A stretch of DNA of 64,000 bases from Paraburkholderia sp. PREW-6R (GCF_039621805.1 NZ_CP155075.1:496001-560000), one strand, 5' to 3'. Shown: positions 1 to 8,405, numbered from the stretch's first letter. The notes: a model not told the origin generated them from the sequence alone. Numbers and translations: made by a program.

Positions 1-709
1 TCGCCATGATCGACTGATTCAACTGCGTCTTGAGTGCAGTATCGCCCTTGCGCAGGCCGATCGCGACATCGCCCGCCACGCGGCTGTCGCTCACCGGCTT
101 GCCGACGAGCGCGAAGCCCGCGCCACGCGGAGTCTTCAGAAAACCGAAATCCGCCTGGACGGCTGCCTGGAAAGCCGCATCAATCCGGTGCGTCACCAGA
201 TCCTGATAGATCTGATCCTGCGTCTGATACGCGACCACCTTCACGTTTTTAGGCGCCCATTCGGCGTTCGCATAGCTTTCCTGCGTCGAGCCCTGCACCA
301 CGCCCACGCTTTTGCCCTGCAGCGCCTGCGCCGTCGGTTGAAGACTCGAACCCGCAGCCGCGATCAGCGCCGAGCTGCTCATATACAGGCGATCACTGAA
401 GTCGATCTGCTGACGGCGCGTCGGTGTTGCCGACATTGCCGATAGGATCGCGTCGAATTTGCGAGCCTTCAGCGCGGGAATCATGCCGTCGAAATTCTGC
501 TCGACCCATACGCACTTTTTGTGCAATTGTGCGCACAACGCGTTGCCGAGATCGATATCGAAGCCGACATACGAACCGTCGGGCGCCTTCGATTCGAACG
601 GCGGATAACTCGGATCGACGCCGAAGCGCAGCGTCTGCGGATCTTGCGCGTGCGCGGCGAACGACGCCATCGTTAGCGCCCAAAGGGTTGAGTAGATCGC
701 GTTTTTCAT
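1..709 (-). CDS. Amino-acid-type ABC transporter substrate-binding protein (3' end beyond window)
   Basis: Periplasmic solute-binding protein of the SBP_bac_3 type, the class that delivers polar amino acids to an ABC importer. The frame opens with an ATG at 709 and runs off the left edge, so about 236 residues are visible. Residues 1-21 form a signal peptide ending in FAAHA before QDPQ. The mature start has the family pattern LRFGVDPSYPPFES and VGFDIDLGNALC, then WVEQNFDGMIPALKARKFDAI and the hinge segment GKSVGVVQGSTQE. The missing C-terminus should be short, since family members have about 250-260 residues. The upstream neighbour on the same strand is a dead M20 hydrolase, which suggests a former hydrolase-plus-uptake cassette. 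The ligand cannot be read from the sequence. Confidence 0.9.
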   Translation of the reverse strand, partial: MKNAIYSTLWALTMASFAAHAQDPQTLRFGVDPSYPPFESKAPDGSYVGFDIDLGNALCAQLHKKCVWVEQNFDGMIPALKARKFDAILSAMSATPTRRQQIDFSDRLYMSSSALIAAAGSSLQPTAQALQGKSVGVVQGSTQESYANAEWAPKNVKVVAYQTQDQIYQDLVTHRIDAAFQAAVQADFGFLKTPRGAGFALVGKPVSDSRVAGDVAIGLRKGDTALKTQLNQSIMA

Positions 710-732
710 GGCATTCCCCGGTGAGGTTGTGT

Positions 733-1191
733 CTAAAGTGAATGGGCATCCAACCGCCCGATGGTCTGCAACGCGACTACGATCGCCGCACACACGACGA
801 CAGGGCCGACGCTCTTGCGCGGCATCGCGCCGTGCCCCGTTACGCGCACCGTTGCCTGATCCGCCGACGCGATGAACGGCCCGGCGCGAAACCCTCGCAT
901 CTTGTCGGGATGCACGCTGGCGTAGGGCAAACCGGTGTTTTCGGTGACCGGCAGCGCTTCCAAGTTGGCGCGCAATCCAAAACTGCGAGCACCATCGCCT
1001 GCCTTCAGCGTGCCGACCAGACCGGTCGCGCCGAACCCGCGTTCGACGCTGTAGTCCCACTGCGTAAGGCGCTCCGCGAATAGATCGCAGGTCATGAACG
1101 CTTCGTAGCCGAGTTCGGCATGCGCATGGATGCGCTGGCGCAGCGCAATCATCTCGTCGCCGCAGGCGAGATTATCCGGGGTAGAGGCCAT
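733..1191 (-). pseudogene. M20 amidohydrolase with internal and C-terminal deletion
   Basis: A 152-residue open frame made of pieces of an M20 peptidase/hippurate-hydrolase-like protein, which normally has about 390 residues. The first 95 residues are a normal N-terminus (LRQRIHAHAELGYE, LRANLEALPVTENTG, YASVHPDKM). The frame then jumps directly to the lid-domain text GFRAGPFIASADQATVRVTG and VVVCAAIVVALQTI and stops. The stretch that should carry the HACGHDGH metal ligands and the catalytic PAEE glutamate is missing, so no activity is expected. The deletion kept the reading frame. The gene lies 23 bp upstream of the solute-binding protein start on the same strand and probably shared its operon. 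Confidence 0.85.
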
Positions 1192-1218
1192 TCGTGTCGG
1201 GTCGCCTGGTTCCGAAAA

Positions 1219-1301
1219 GTGAACACGTAGCGCTAACGTAGCTTTTCAGAAAAAGGTCCGGGAGAGCTAGAATTGTGAACACGTCAACCAAAGGTGAACA
1301 C
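1219..1301. promoter_or_regulatory. Three copies of GTGAACAC upstream of a LysR gene
   Basis: The octamer GTGAACAC occurs at 1219-1226, 1275-1282 and 1294-1301. The first two copies extend identically to GTGAACACGT. All three lie between the dead M20 gene (start 1191) and the LysR start at 1362. Each copy is a near palindrome (GTG-N2-CAC). A regulator-binding array is a reasonable reading, but no known consensus was matched. Confidence 0.4.
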
Positions 1302-1361
1302 TTCGTCGCCCACGGTTTGGCGGTTAGGCTGTGCGCCACCCAATCCTGTTCCAGGAGAAGC

Positions 1362-2312
1362 ATGAAACTGCACCACCTGCGAACCCTCGTCGCGATCGCC
1401 GAAGCTGGGGGCGTGCGTGGCGCTGCGCGCGCATTGAACGCATCGCCAGCTGCGATCACGAAAAATTTGCGGCAGCTCGAAGAAAGCGTGCAGATGTCGT
1501 TGGTTACCCGGACTTCGACCGGTGTGACGCTCACCGAGAGCGGCCAGACGTTGCTGGTTCATGCACGGCTGATGATCGGTCAGATCGCGCGTGCGCAGGA
1601 AGCAATGGATACGCTACGCGGGGTCACGCACGGCAAACTCACGATCGCGGTGACGCCATGGATCGCGATGACGTTCCTGCCCGACACCGTGACGCGCTTC
1701 TGCGAGCGTATGCCGAACATCCGCCTCGAATTCTTCGAGGGCTTGCTGTCCATTGCGAATCCACGTTTGCGCGATGGCAGCCTCGATCTTTTCATTGGCC
1801 GCCCGACACCGGGGGTATCGAGCACGGAATTCGACTGCCGCCTGCTGTTTTCTTCGACGTGTGCGCTGGTGACACGCGACCGGCATCCGCTTGCGAACGC
1901 CCGCTCGCTCGCCGATCTGGTCGATCTCGACTGGCTGTTAACGTGGGATCCGGAGACGGACACACCCGGCTCCAACTCGATGTTCCACCGGTACAACGTG
2001 GCGACGCCGCGCAAGATTCACGTCACACATTCGTTGTCCATCGCGCTATCGTTGCTCAGGAAAACGGATATGGTCAGCGTGTTTCCGTGGCCGCTGGTCG
2101 AGGTGACCGCGGCTCGCGAAGGACTGTGCGCAATTCCGCTGAGAGAAGACGTCGAAGACGCGATGGTCGGCGTGATTTTCCGTAGCGGCCATCCACTGAG
2201 CGCCGCGTCGACGTGCTTTCTTGATTGCATGATCGAGACGATTCGAGAGGGCGTCGCATCGACATCATCGGAGACGCAGCACGTGCTGCGATCGGTGGAA
2301 TTGTTGATCTGA
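1362..2312 (+). CDS. LysR family transcriptional regulator
   Basis: A 316-residue LysR regulator. The winged helix-turn-helix is residues 1-60 (LHHLRTLVAIAEAGGVRGAARALN, then AITKNLRQLEESV), followed by the linker helix and a periplasmic-binding-type effector domain (LTIAVTPWIAMTFLP, GMVS-type hinge texts). The ATG at 1362 is chosen because AGGAG lies about five bases upstream and because LysR proteins start just before the first helix. It is divergent from the M20/solute-binding remnant, so it probably controlled that cassette before the hydrolase decayed. The inducer is unknown. It resembles the general LysR group with cyanobacterial NtcB/CynR-like lengths but has no distinctive subgroup mark I can name. 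Confidence 0.88.
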   Translation: MKLHHLRTLVAIAEAGGVRGAARALNASPAAITKNLRQLEESVQMSLVTRTSTGVTLTESGQTLLVHARLMIGQIARAQEAMDTLRGVTHGKLTIAVTPWIAMTFLPDTVTRFCERMPNIRLEFFEGLLSIANPRLRDGSLDLFIGRPTPGVSSTEFDCRLLFSSTCALVTRDRHPLANARSLADLVDLDWLLTWDPETDTPGSNSMFHRYNVATPRKIHVTHSLSIALSLLRKTDMVSVFPWPLVEVTAAREGLCAIPLREDVEDAMVGVIFRSGHPLSAASTCFLDCMIETIREGVASTSSETQHVLRSVELLI

Positions 2313-2387
2313 ATTCGACCTGGCACGTCGTGTCTATCCGAGATCTTTGGTTTTTCGTTGAAAACGGGTGTCAAAAAGCATCGACGC

Positions 2388-2577
2388 CTAGTGCGTCGCC
2401 AGCTGCTGCGATGCGCCGCGTGCCTTGCGCGAATCCTTCACGTTTTGCGCCGTGATCGGCGGCGCGGCGTTGCCCCACGCGTTGCGCACATACGTGATGA
2501 CCGCCGCGATCTGTTCGTCCGACAGCTTCCACGCGAATGCGGGCATGGCCGCTCCCGTCGGGTTCGCATGCGTGATT
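2388..2577 (-). pseudogene. Cytochrome c C-terminal remnant
   Basis: On the minus strand a 63-codon frame ends with TAG at 2388-2390 and reads TGAAMPAFAWKLSDEQ, AAVITYVRNAWGNAAPPI and then a short tail. This is the typical C-terminal part of a class I cytochrome c, such as the cytochrome subunit of membrane alcohol or aldehyde dehydrogenases: it has the methionine-ligand loop MPAF and the last helix. The haem-binding CxxCH part is absent. The homology stops at about 2577, exactly where a LacI-type remnant begins on the other strand. Only the last fifth of the gene is left. Confidence 0.75.
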
Positions 2578-3185
2578 GCGCCGCGTCAGTGGTGACGATG
2601 GTCTCGGATGTGCCGGAAGTGCCGCAGCGCTTCTATGTCGGCATCGATCACTACCGCGCTGGACGCACGGCGGGCTATATGCTGGGGAGGCTCGCGAAAG
2701 GCGATGGCGCTGTGTTGATCATTCAGGCAATGCGTGGGTATCGCGCGCATGCGGAGCGTGTGCGGGGCTGCGTTGAAGAAATCGCGACACATTTCCCCGG
2801 GCGCCGCCTGATCGTTCCCGACGAAGACACGCTCGACGATGCCGCGCGCTGCTACCGTCTCGTGCAACACGCACTGCGCGACGGTCCCATTGCGGGCATC
2901 TACAACACGGGCGATGGAGGCGAGGGCATCGAGGCCGCGTTAAAGCGCGCGCAACTGCTGGGACGCGTCGTGTGGGCGGGACACGAAATCGAGGACTTGC
3001 ATCGCCGTCTGCTCGAAGCACGCCTGATGGACGTCGCCATCGATCAGGACCCGGACGGGCAAGCCGTCACGGCGCTTGCGCGACTGCTCTCCATGACCGA
3101 TGACGCACCGCCGCCCCAACTGCGTTTCAACGGTGAGTTTTCCGTGTATCACCCGACCAACGTGCGCAGCGCGCCGTATCTCTGA
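2578..3185 (+). pseudogene. LacI family regulator, effector-domain fragment (5' truncated)
   Basis: About 200 codons with a convincing periplasmic-binding/LacI effector domain: VVTMVSDVPEVPQRFYVGID, YRAGRTAGYMLGRLAKGDG, RAHAERVRGCVEEI, GIYNTGDGGEGIEAAL and IDQDPDGQAVTALARLL. The N-terminal helix-turn-helix and the first third of the sugar-binding fold are absent. Upstream of 2578 the same frame only reads the antisense of the cytochrome c remnant. Without the DNA-binding domain it cannot work as a repressor. It could alternatively be the end of a free periplasmic sugar-binding protein, but the QDP signature and the VGIDHYRAGR text favour LacI/GalR. Confidence 0.75.
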
Positions 3186-3296
3186 GAGCAATTCTGTCAG
3201 ACAAATTCACGCAATCCGATTGGCAGCTTTCGCATGTGGCAAAAAGATGCAAGGAATCGACTCTCATTGCCTTTGCTGATGTCTATCGTCACCGAC

Positions 3297-3568
3297 ATCA
3301 GGACACTACGCTTGCCCGCGCGCCCCGCGCTCGTGCAGCTGGTGGCCGCTGATATTGGCCCATACGAAGGCGTGGAGGCGACGCGCGATGCCGTCGATGT
3401 GGGACATCTGCGGCGCATGCTGCCAGTGTCTGGCGATGCTGCCCGCTTTGCTCCCTGAGGCGGACCAGCGAGGTAGGCTTCGTTCGGTCTTCCGGATTGA
3501 GGGCAGTGCATATGGCTCGGCCACCTCCGCGTGACTTGCCCAATGTCAGGCGAAGACTATTTCCCCGG
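3297..3568 (-). repeat. Dispersed repeat, copy A (fragment)
   Basis: This stretch is recognisably the same sequence as parts of 17228-17480 and 50735-50990. Shared landmarks are GTGGCCGCTGATATTG versus GTGCCCGCTGATATTG, GATGCCGTCGATGTG, ACATCTGCGGCGCATGCTG and GAGGCGGACCAG. It has diverged more than the other two copies and lacks their terminal IS-like ends. No frame is intact across copies, and I do not recognise a protein. It directly abuts the dctA-like stop codon at 3569. The preceding bases 3186-3296 hold nothing I can identify. Confidence 0.7.
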
Positions 3569-4933
3569 TCACCGGCCACCTCCGATGCCTGTTGCGCGCT
3601 CGCCAACTAGCGAAGAAACAGCCGCGGACTGTGGCTTTTCCGCATTTGTGTCAACCACGCTGTAGTCGGGATCGCGATTGAGCACCGCACGGGCTCGATC
3701 GACATCCATCGCGCCCTCCCAGCGTGCGACCACGATGGTCGCTACACCGTTGCCGATCAGGTTCGTCACAGCGCGAGCTTCGTTCAGGAAGCGGTCCACG
3801 CCCAGAAGCAGCACGAGGCCCGAGACCGGTATTTTGTGCATCGACGCAAGTGTCGCTGCGAGTGCGACGAAACCCGCTCCCGCCACGCCGGCCGATCCCT
3901 TCGACGTCAGCAGCAGAACGCCGAGCACGACAAGCTGATCGAGCAGCGTCATATGGATATTCATCGCCTGCGCGACAAACATCGCTGCCATCGTCAGGTA
4001 GATCGCAGTGCCATCGGCGTTGAAGGTGTAGCCGGTCGGCAGCACCATGCCGACGACAGGTCGCGAGCAGCCGAGATTCTCCATCTTGATCAGCATCTGA
4101 GGCAGCACGGCTTCAGTCGACGCCGTGCCGAGCGTGATCAGAATCTCGTCGCGGATATAGCGAAGATACTTCCAGATCGACAGCCCGCAGAGCCGCATGA
4201 CGATGCCAAGCACGACCACCACAAAGAAAATCGACGTGATGTACAGGCATAGCATCAATTGCCCGAACGATGTCAGCGTGCCGAGGCCATACCTGGCAAT
4301 GGTAAAGGCCATGCCGCCGAACGCGCCTACGGGGGCGACGTACATCACGATGCGCACGACCCCGAACATGCCTTGCAGAAACATGTCGAGCGTATCCACG
4401 AGCGGCGCGGTGCGCGGGCCGAGTTTCGCCAGAGAGACGGCGAACAGCACGGAGAAGAAGATGATCGGCAGGATTTCGCCGTTCGCAAATGCGCCGACGA
4501 TACTGTTCGGCACGATGCTCATCAGGAAACCGAGCGCCGTGTGGTCATGCGCGGCGTGTGCGTAGGTGGCGATCGCCGAGCTGTCGATGTGCGTCGGGTC
4601 GATGTTCATGCCGCTGCCGGGCTTGATCACGTTGACGACAAAGAGGCCAATGAGCAGCGCAATGCTCGACGCAACCTCGAAATAGAGTACCGCCTTTACG
4701 CCGACGCGACCCGCTTCGTGCAGGTCATTCATGCGCGCGATGCCGACGACGACCGAGGCGAAGATGATCGGCGCGAGCAACATGCGGATCAGCTTGATGA
4801 ACAGGTCGCCAAGCGGTTTGAGATCGGCGCCGATATCCGGGTAAAAGTGGCCGACGAGAATGCCGGCCACGATACCAATCAGCACCTGGACATAGAGCTT
4901 CGAAAGGGTCTTTTTGAGTTTTGAGGGCCGCAT
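3569..4933 (-). CDS. dctA: C4-dicarboxylate/proton symporter of the DctA (DAACS) family
   Basis: Inner-membrane symporter of 454 residues that should take up C4-dicarboxylates; here tartrate is the likely physiological substrate. It has the family architecture: N-terminal LYVQVLIGIVAGILVGHFYP and FIKLIRMLLAPIIFASVVVGI, eight or so membrane helices and two re-entrant loops. The serine-rich loop is TASTEAVLPQ (residues 270-279) and the substrate-binding motif is GYTFNADGTAIY (301-312; FNLDGT in most DctA proteins, so one residue differs). The C-terminus is about 15-25 residues longer than usual and rich in A, G and R. It lies 109 bp downstream of the D-tartrate dehydratase on the same strand, so the two probably form an operon read from a promoter near 6250. 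Confidence 0.92.
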   Translation of the reverse strand: MRPSKLKKTLSKLYVQVLIGIVAGILVGHFYPDIGADLKPLGDLFIKLIRMLLAPIIFASVVVGIARMNDLHEAGRVGVKAVLYFEVASSIALLIGLFVVNVIKPGSGMNIDPTHIDSSAIATYAHAAHDHTALGFLMSIVPNSIVGAFANGEILPIIFFSVLFAVSLAKLGPRTAPLVDTLDMFLQGMFGVVRIVMYVAPVGAFGGMAFTIARYGLGTLTSFGQLMLCLYITSIFFVVVVLGIVMRLCGLSIWKYLRYIRDEILITLGTASTEAVLPQMLIKMENLGCSRPVVGMVLPTGYTFNADGTAIYLTMAAMFVAQAMNIHMTLLDQLVVLGVLLLTSKGSAGVAGAGFVALAATLASMHKIPVSGLVLLLGVDRFLNEARAVTNLIGNGVATIVVARWEGAMDVDRARAVLNRDPDYSVVDTNAEKPQSAAVSSLVGERATGIGGGR

Positions 4934-5042
4934 GTCTGTCTCCTGAGCATGGCGCCATCTACCTGAATCCGGGCGACCGCCAATCGCTGTGCGTGCAGCG
5001 ATTGTGTTTCCGGTCGCGGCTCTGCTTGTTTCACTGATTGCG

Positions 5043-6209
5043 TCACGCCGACAGTTTCACCATTTCCGCAAACAAATCGGCCTTGCCTTCGAAGCCAATG
5101 CCTGGCAGGTCCGGCATGGTGATGTAGCCGTTGTCGACCGTCACGCCGTCCGGGAAGCCGCCGTATGGCTGGAATAGATCCGGATACGATTCGTTGCCAC
5201 CCAGGCCGAGACCGGCGGCGATGTTCAGCGACATCTGATGGCCGCCGTGCGGGATGCAGCGACGCGGCGACCAGCCATGCTGACGCAGCATGTCGAGCGT
5301 GCGCAGATACTCGACGAGGCCATAACTCAACGCGCAGTCGAATTGCAGCCAGTCGCGGTCCGCGCGCATGCCGCCGTAACGGATGAGGTTGCGTGCGTCC
5401 TGCATCGAGAACAGGTCCTCGCCGGTCGCCATCGGTTTGTCGTAGTAGTTGCGCAGCGTCGCCTGCAGTTCGAAATCGAGCGGATCGCCCGGTTCCTCGT
5501 ACCAGAACAGATCGTATTGCGAGAGGGCTTTCGCGTACTGGATCGCGGTATCGAGATCGAAGCGGCCGTTCGCATCGACTGCGAGCTTCTGGCCGTCGCC
5601 CAGCACGCCCAGGACCGAGTCGATGCGGCGAAGGTCTTCGTCAAGCGACGCGCCACCAATTTTCTTCTTCACGACCGTGTAGCCGCGGTCGATGTAGCTG
5701 CGCATCTCGTCCTTCAGCTTCTCGTGATCCTGGCCCGGGTAGTAGTAGCCGCCCGCCGCGTAAACGAATATCTTGCGCTCTGGCTGGCCGTTGCCATAGC
5801 GGTCAGCCAGCAACTGGAAGAGCGGCTTGCCTTCGATCTTGGCCACGGCGTCCCACACCGCCATGTCGATGGTGCCGATGGCGACCGAGCGCTCGCCGTG
5901 GCCCCCGGGCTTTTCGTTGGTGAACATCGTCGCCCAGATCTTGTGCGGATCGAGGTTGTTGCCCGCGTCGTCGACGAGCGAGGCGGGATCGGCTTCAAGA
6001 ATGCGCGGGATGAAGCGCTCGCGCATCAGCTTGCCCTGGCCGTAACGGCCGTTCGAATTGAAACCATAGCCGACGACCGGCTTGCCATCGCGGATTACAT
6101 CGGTGATCACGGCGACGAGGCTCAGCGTCATCTTGCTGAAGTCGATGTACGCGTTGCGGATCGGGGAGCTGATCGGAACGGTCTTTTCGCGGATTTCAAC
6201 GATTTTCAT
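5043..6209 (-). CDS. tarD: D(-)-tartrate dehydratase, enolase superfamily
   Basis: Enolase-superfamily dehydratase of 388 residues converting D-tartrate to oxaloacetate with Mg2+. The text closely follows the characterised Bradyrhizobium D-tartrate dehydratase over its whole length (SSPIRNAYIDF, GYGFNSNGRYGQG, EKPGGHGERSVA, YAAGGYYYPG, RDWLQFDCALSYGL). Catalytic features are present: the KxK motif at K181-K183, metal ligands D212, E238 and E264, and the general base H321 in CIPHGGHQMSLN. The product feeds the citric acid cycle. Its neighbours fit: a DctA-type symporter downstream and a divergent LysR upstream. Among mandelate-racemase-like proteins the family is narrow, so the substrate call is better supported than usual. 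Confidence 0.93.
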   Translation of the reverse strand: MKIVEIREKTVPISSPIRNAYIDFSKMTLSLVAVITDVIRDGKPVVGYGFNSNGRYGQGKLMRERFIPRILEADPASLVDDAGNNLDPHKIWATMFTNEKPGGHGERSVAIGTIDMAVWDAVAKIEGKPLFQLLADRYGNGQPERKIFVYAAGGYYYPGQDHEKLKDEMRSYIDRGYTVVKKKIGGASLDEDLRRIDSVLGVLGDGQKLAVDANGRFDLDTAIQYAKALSQYDLFWYEEPGDPLDFELQATLRNYYDKPMATGEDLFSMQDARNLIRYGGMRADRDWLQFDCALSYGLVEYLRTLDMLRQHGWSPRRCIPHGGHQMSLNIAAGLGLGGNESYPDLFQPYGGFPDGVTVDNGYITMPDLPGIGFEGKADLFAEMVKLSA

Positions 6210-6252
6210 GGTGGTGTCTCTGGACTGTCAGTGCTGCAATGGGAGGTAGCAT

Positions 6253-6270
6253 AGCCGCGTGAGAACGGCT
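6253..6270. promoter_or_regulatory. Inverted repeat between tarD and its divergent LysR gene
   Basis: AGCCG (6253-6257) and CGGCT (6266-6270) form a perfect inverted repeat with an 8-base spacer. It lies 44-61 bp upstream of the tarD start, in the 98-bp divergent region shared with the LysR gene. Interrupted palindromes in this position are typical LysR recognition sites. The AT-rich stretch from 6270 to 6307 should hold the promoter for one or both genes. Confidence 0.4.
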
Positions 6271-6307
6271 TATACTTCACCAGAATTCATTTCATTTTTT
6301 ACCAAAA

Positions 6308-7267
6308 GTGAGAACTGATTCCGCGACCGATTTTGAGTTTTTTGTCCAGTTGGCGAAGCTGAAGAGCCTGTCTGGCGCGGCGCGCTCACTAGGCCTCACG
6401 CCGCCTGCGGCCACCAAGCGGCTCGGCATACTCGAGGAAAGATTGGGAGCGCGACTGGTGAATCGGACGACGCGCAGCGTCAGCCTGACCTCAGAAGGCG
6501 AGATCTATGCGCGCTACGCCGCGCAGATTCTCGACCAGATGCGGGAAATGGAGGATGCAATCGCCGGGACGCCCGCCGATCCGCACGGCCGCCTGCGCGT
6601 CAACGCGACCTTGGGGTTTGGGCGAACGACGATCGCGCCTTTAGTGTCGGCATTTGCGAAACGGTATCCACACGTCGATATCCAGTTCGTGGTGACGGAC
6701 CGGCCCGTCGATCTGGTCGAAGGTGCATTCGATATGGCGATCCGGTTTGGCGAACTGCCGGATCAGCGCCTGAGAGCGCGCCGATTGATGAGCAATCGTC
6801 GATTTCTATGTGCGTCGCCAAAATATCTCGAACGGCACGGCGTTCCACAGCGAAAAGAGGATCTCGTCAATCATCGCTGCATTATTCACACGCAGAACGA
6901 CGATGCATTTGGTGTCTGGAGATTCATGCAGGACGATCATCTGGAGGCTTTGAAGGTGAATGGTTCGCTATCCAGCAATGATGGGGATATCGTGCTGCGA
7001 TGGGCGCTGGATGGGCACGGCATTCTGATTCGCTCCGAATGGGATCTCGCGAAATACATCCAGAGCGGGAGGCTCAGTCTTGTGCTGCCCGAGGTGGGTT
7101 TGCCGTCTGCGGATCTGTTCGTCTACTACCCCGGCCAGCGCAACCAGTCAACTCGCGCTAGAGCGTTCATAGATTTCCTGGTCAAGCATTTCGAAGCGCC
7201 GTTTATTCCGGTCGACACCGGCAAAGCGGCCCCTGAGCGCAGGAGACCCGCTCGAGCCGGGAACTGA
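6308..7267 (+). CDS. LysR family regulator, probable activator of the tartrate cassette
   Basis: A 319-residue LysR protein. The helix-turn-helix is at residues 8-65 (FEFFVQLAKLKSLSGAARSLG, PAATKRLGILEERLGARLVNR) and the effector domain begins at RLRVNATLGFGRTTIAP. The start is the GTG at 6308, since no ATG lies before the first helix. It belongs by text to the large group with the VDIQF, DMAIRFGELPD and RRFLCASPKYL signatures. It is divergent from tarD with only 98 bp between the two starts, the standard layout for a regulator of the neighbouring operon. D-tartrate or a derivative is the likely co-inducer, by context only. The C-terminus ends in a basic PERRRPARAG tail. Confidence 0.9.
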   Translation: MRTDSATDFEFFVQLAKLKSLSGAARSLGLTPPAATKRLGILEERLGARLVNRTTRSVSLTSEGEIYARYAAQILDQMREMEDAIAGTPADPHGRLRVNATLGFGRTTIAPLVSAFAKRYPHVDIQFVVTDRPVDLVEGAFDMAIRFGELPDQRLRARRLMSNRRFLCASPKYLERHGVPQRKEDLVNHRCIIHTQNDDAFGVWRFMQDDHLEALKVNGSLSSNDGDIVLRWALDGHGILIRSEWDLAKYIQSGRLSLVLPEVGLPSADLFVYYPGQRNQSTRARAFIDFLVKHFEAPFIPVDTGKAAPERRRPARAGN

Positions 7268-7655
7268 CGATGTGGGAACGGGTTCGAGCTCATGAGGGTG
7301 CCGAAGTTTCATCGTGGAGCTCGTTCGGCGCACGCTACGGTCTTATGGCGGCGCGCCGAACCGCATTTACAGGCGACACATAACTGCCTGTTCTGGAGCA
7401 CAGCAGGGACGCTCAATGCGGGAGGGCGACCGGTCGAAATTAGCCGATGGACTGAAGCGCTCGCGTGGTAGGGGGCTCCGGTGTGACGCTGGTGGTCAGG
7501 GAGAGGCCGGTCACCGCCAGGGCGCCCGTGCTGCTACGTCCCGGCCGCCCGGGCGCGACCCCCGACAGACCCGTCTCTTCTAGAGCACGCGGGCGGTTGC
7601 CGTGCCACACGGCTCCCGATATGCTCGTTGCCATCAAGGATGGCAGGGGCAAAAC
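7268..7655. other. Intergenic stretch without a recognisable gene
   Basis: 388 bp between the LysR stop and the SET-domain gene. I see no coding frame with known content. The last 15 bases contain AGGGG, which acts as the ribosome-binding site for the GTG start at 7656. The middle part (7480-7590) is strongly GC-rich. Confidence 0.5.
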
Positions 7656-8093
7656 GTGCGGCGTGTAACGGTCAGAAAATCTTCAATCCATGGACGGGGC
7701 GTTTTTGCGCTGCAGCCTATCGCTGCGGGTGAGCGGATCCTTGAATACCGTGGCGAAATCACCTCCTGGCGCCGGGCAGCGGCCAGACACAAACGCTCTG
7801 GCGCGCCGGGCCATACATTTATTTTCGGCCTGGCCGACGGACGCGTGATTGATGGCAGTGTGGGCGGCAATAGCGCGCGTTGGCTGAACCACTCGTGCCG
7901 GCCGAACTGCGAGGCAATCGAGGACGAGCGGGGACGGGTCTTCATCGAAACTATCAGGAAGGTAATGCCGGACGACGAGCTGTTTATCGCGTACGGACTG
8001 ACGATCGATGAAGTGCCGACGCCGGAAGTTGTCGCCAACTATGTCTGTTATTGCGGGGCAAAACGGTGCAGCGGATCGATGCTCGCCATGTAA
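7656..8093 (+). CDS. SET-domain protein (putative protein-lysine methyltransferase)
   Basis: A 145-residue stand-alone SET domain, predicted to transfer a methyl group from S-adenosylmethionine to a lysine side chain. It runs in order: GRGVFALQPIAAGERILEYRGE (N-terminal SET, with the SIHGRGV entry motif), the substrate-channel region FIFGLADGRVIDGSVGG, the core motif RWLNHSCRPNCEA, the ELFIAYG strand, and a post-SET-like cysteine cluster C-Y-C-G-A-K-R-C near the end. The GTG at 7656 is preferred because AGGGG precedes it by six bases; the frame is open further upstream but without a good site. Such eukaryotic-like SET proteins occur in scattered bacteria. The target is unknown and no neighbour explains it. 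Confidence 0.85.
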   Translation: MRRVTVRKSSIHGRGVFALQPIAAGERILEYRGEITSWRRAAARHKRSGAPGHTFIFGLADGRVIDGSVGGNSARWLNHSCRPNCEAIEDERGRVFIETIRKVMPDDELFIAYGLTIDEVPTPEVVANYVCYCGAKRCSGSMLAM

Positions 8094-8355
8094 TCGGTTG
8101 CAAGCGGTTGCGAAGCGATTCCACCAGCTCCTTCGACGCTGACCCGTCAGCGGGTGCCGTCGGGAGAGTCTCCGGCGATTGGGATGCAGTCCGCCGCGAT
8201 TCCGCTGTCGCTACTCGCGCGGCGTTCGCCGGCTATTCTCCATTCATCGCGCTGAACGCTCAAGGCGCCGTTGTCTGAGTGCAGTGTGTCAGACCGTGTG
8301 CCGCGACTTTCATTTCCTGAATGCCGCTTTTTCGCTTGAACGCACCAATATGATG

Positions 8356-8405
8356 GCATATCGACGGACTGCATATCGACGTTTGCGATTGCGGTAAGCT
8401 TACCG
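8356..8405. promoter_or_regulatory. Direct repeat pair plus 14-bp palindrome
   Basis: GCATATCGACG occurs twice, at 8356-8366 and 8371-8381. It is followed by the perfect palindrome CGGTAAGCTTACCG at 8392-8405, which ends 22 bp before the ATG at 8428. This is a plausible operator/promoter for the downstream coiled-coil gene. The rest of 8094-8355 shows no gene. Confidence 0.4.

Noticed and set aside
3186-3568. A possible transposase gene in repeat copy A
   Set aside because: No frame stays open in all three copies and no DDE, HTH or other transposase motif was found.
5238-6254. A 338-codon plus-strand frame opposite tarD
   Set aside because: It is antisense to a strongly conserved enzyme and has no recognisable domain.
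8094-8355. Small RNA or riboswitch upstream of the coiled-coil gene
   Set aside because: Only short repeats were seen; no conserved structure could be recognised.
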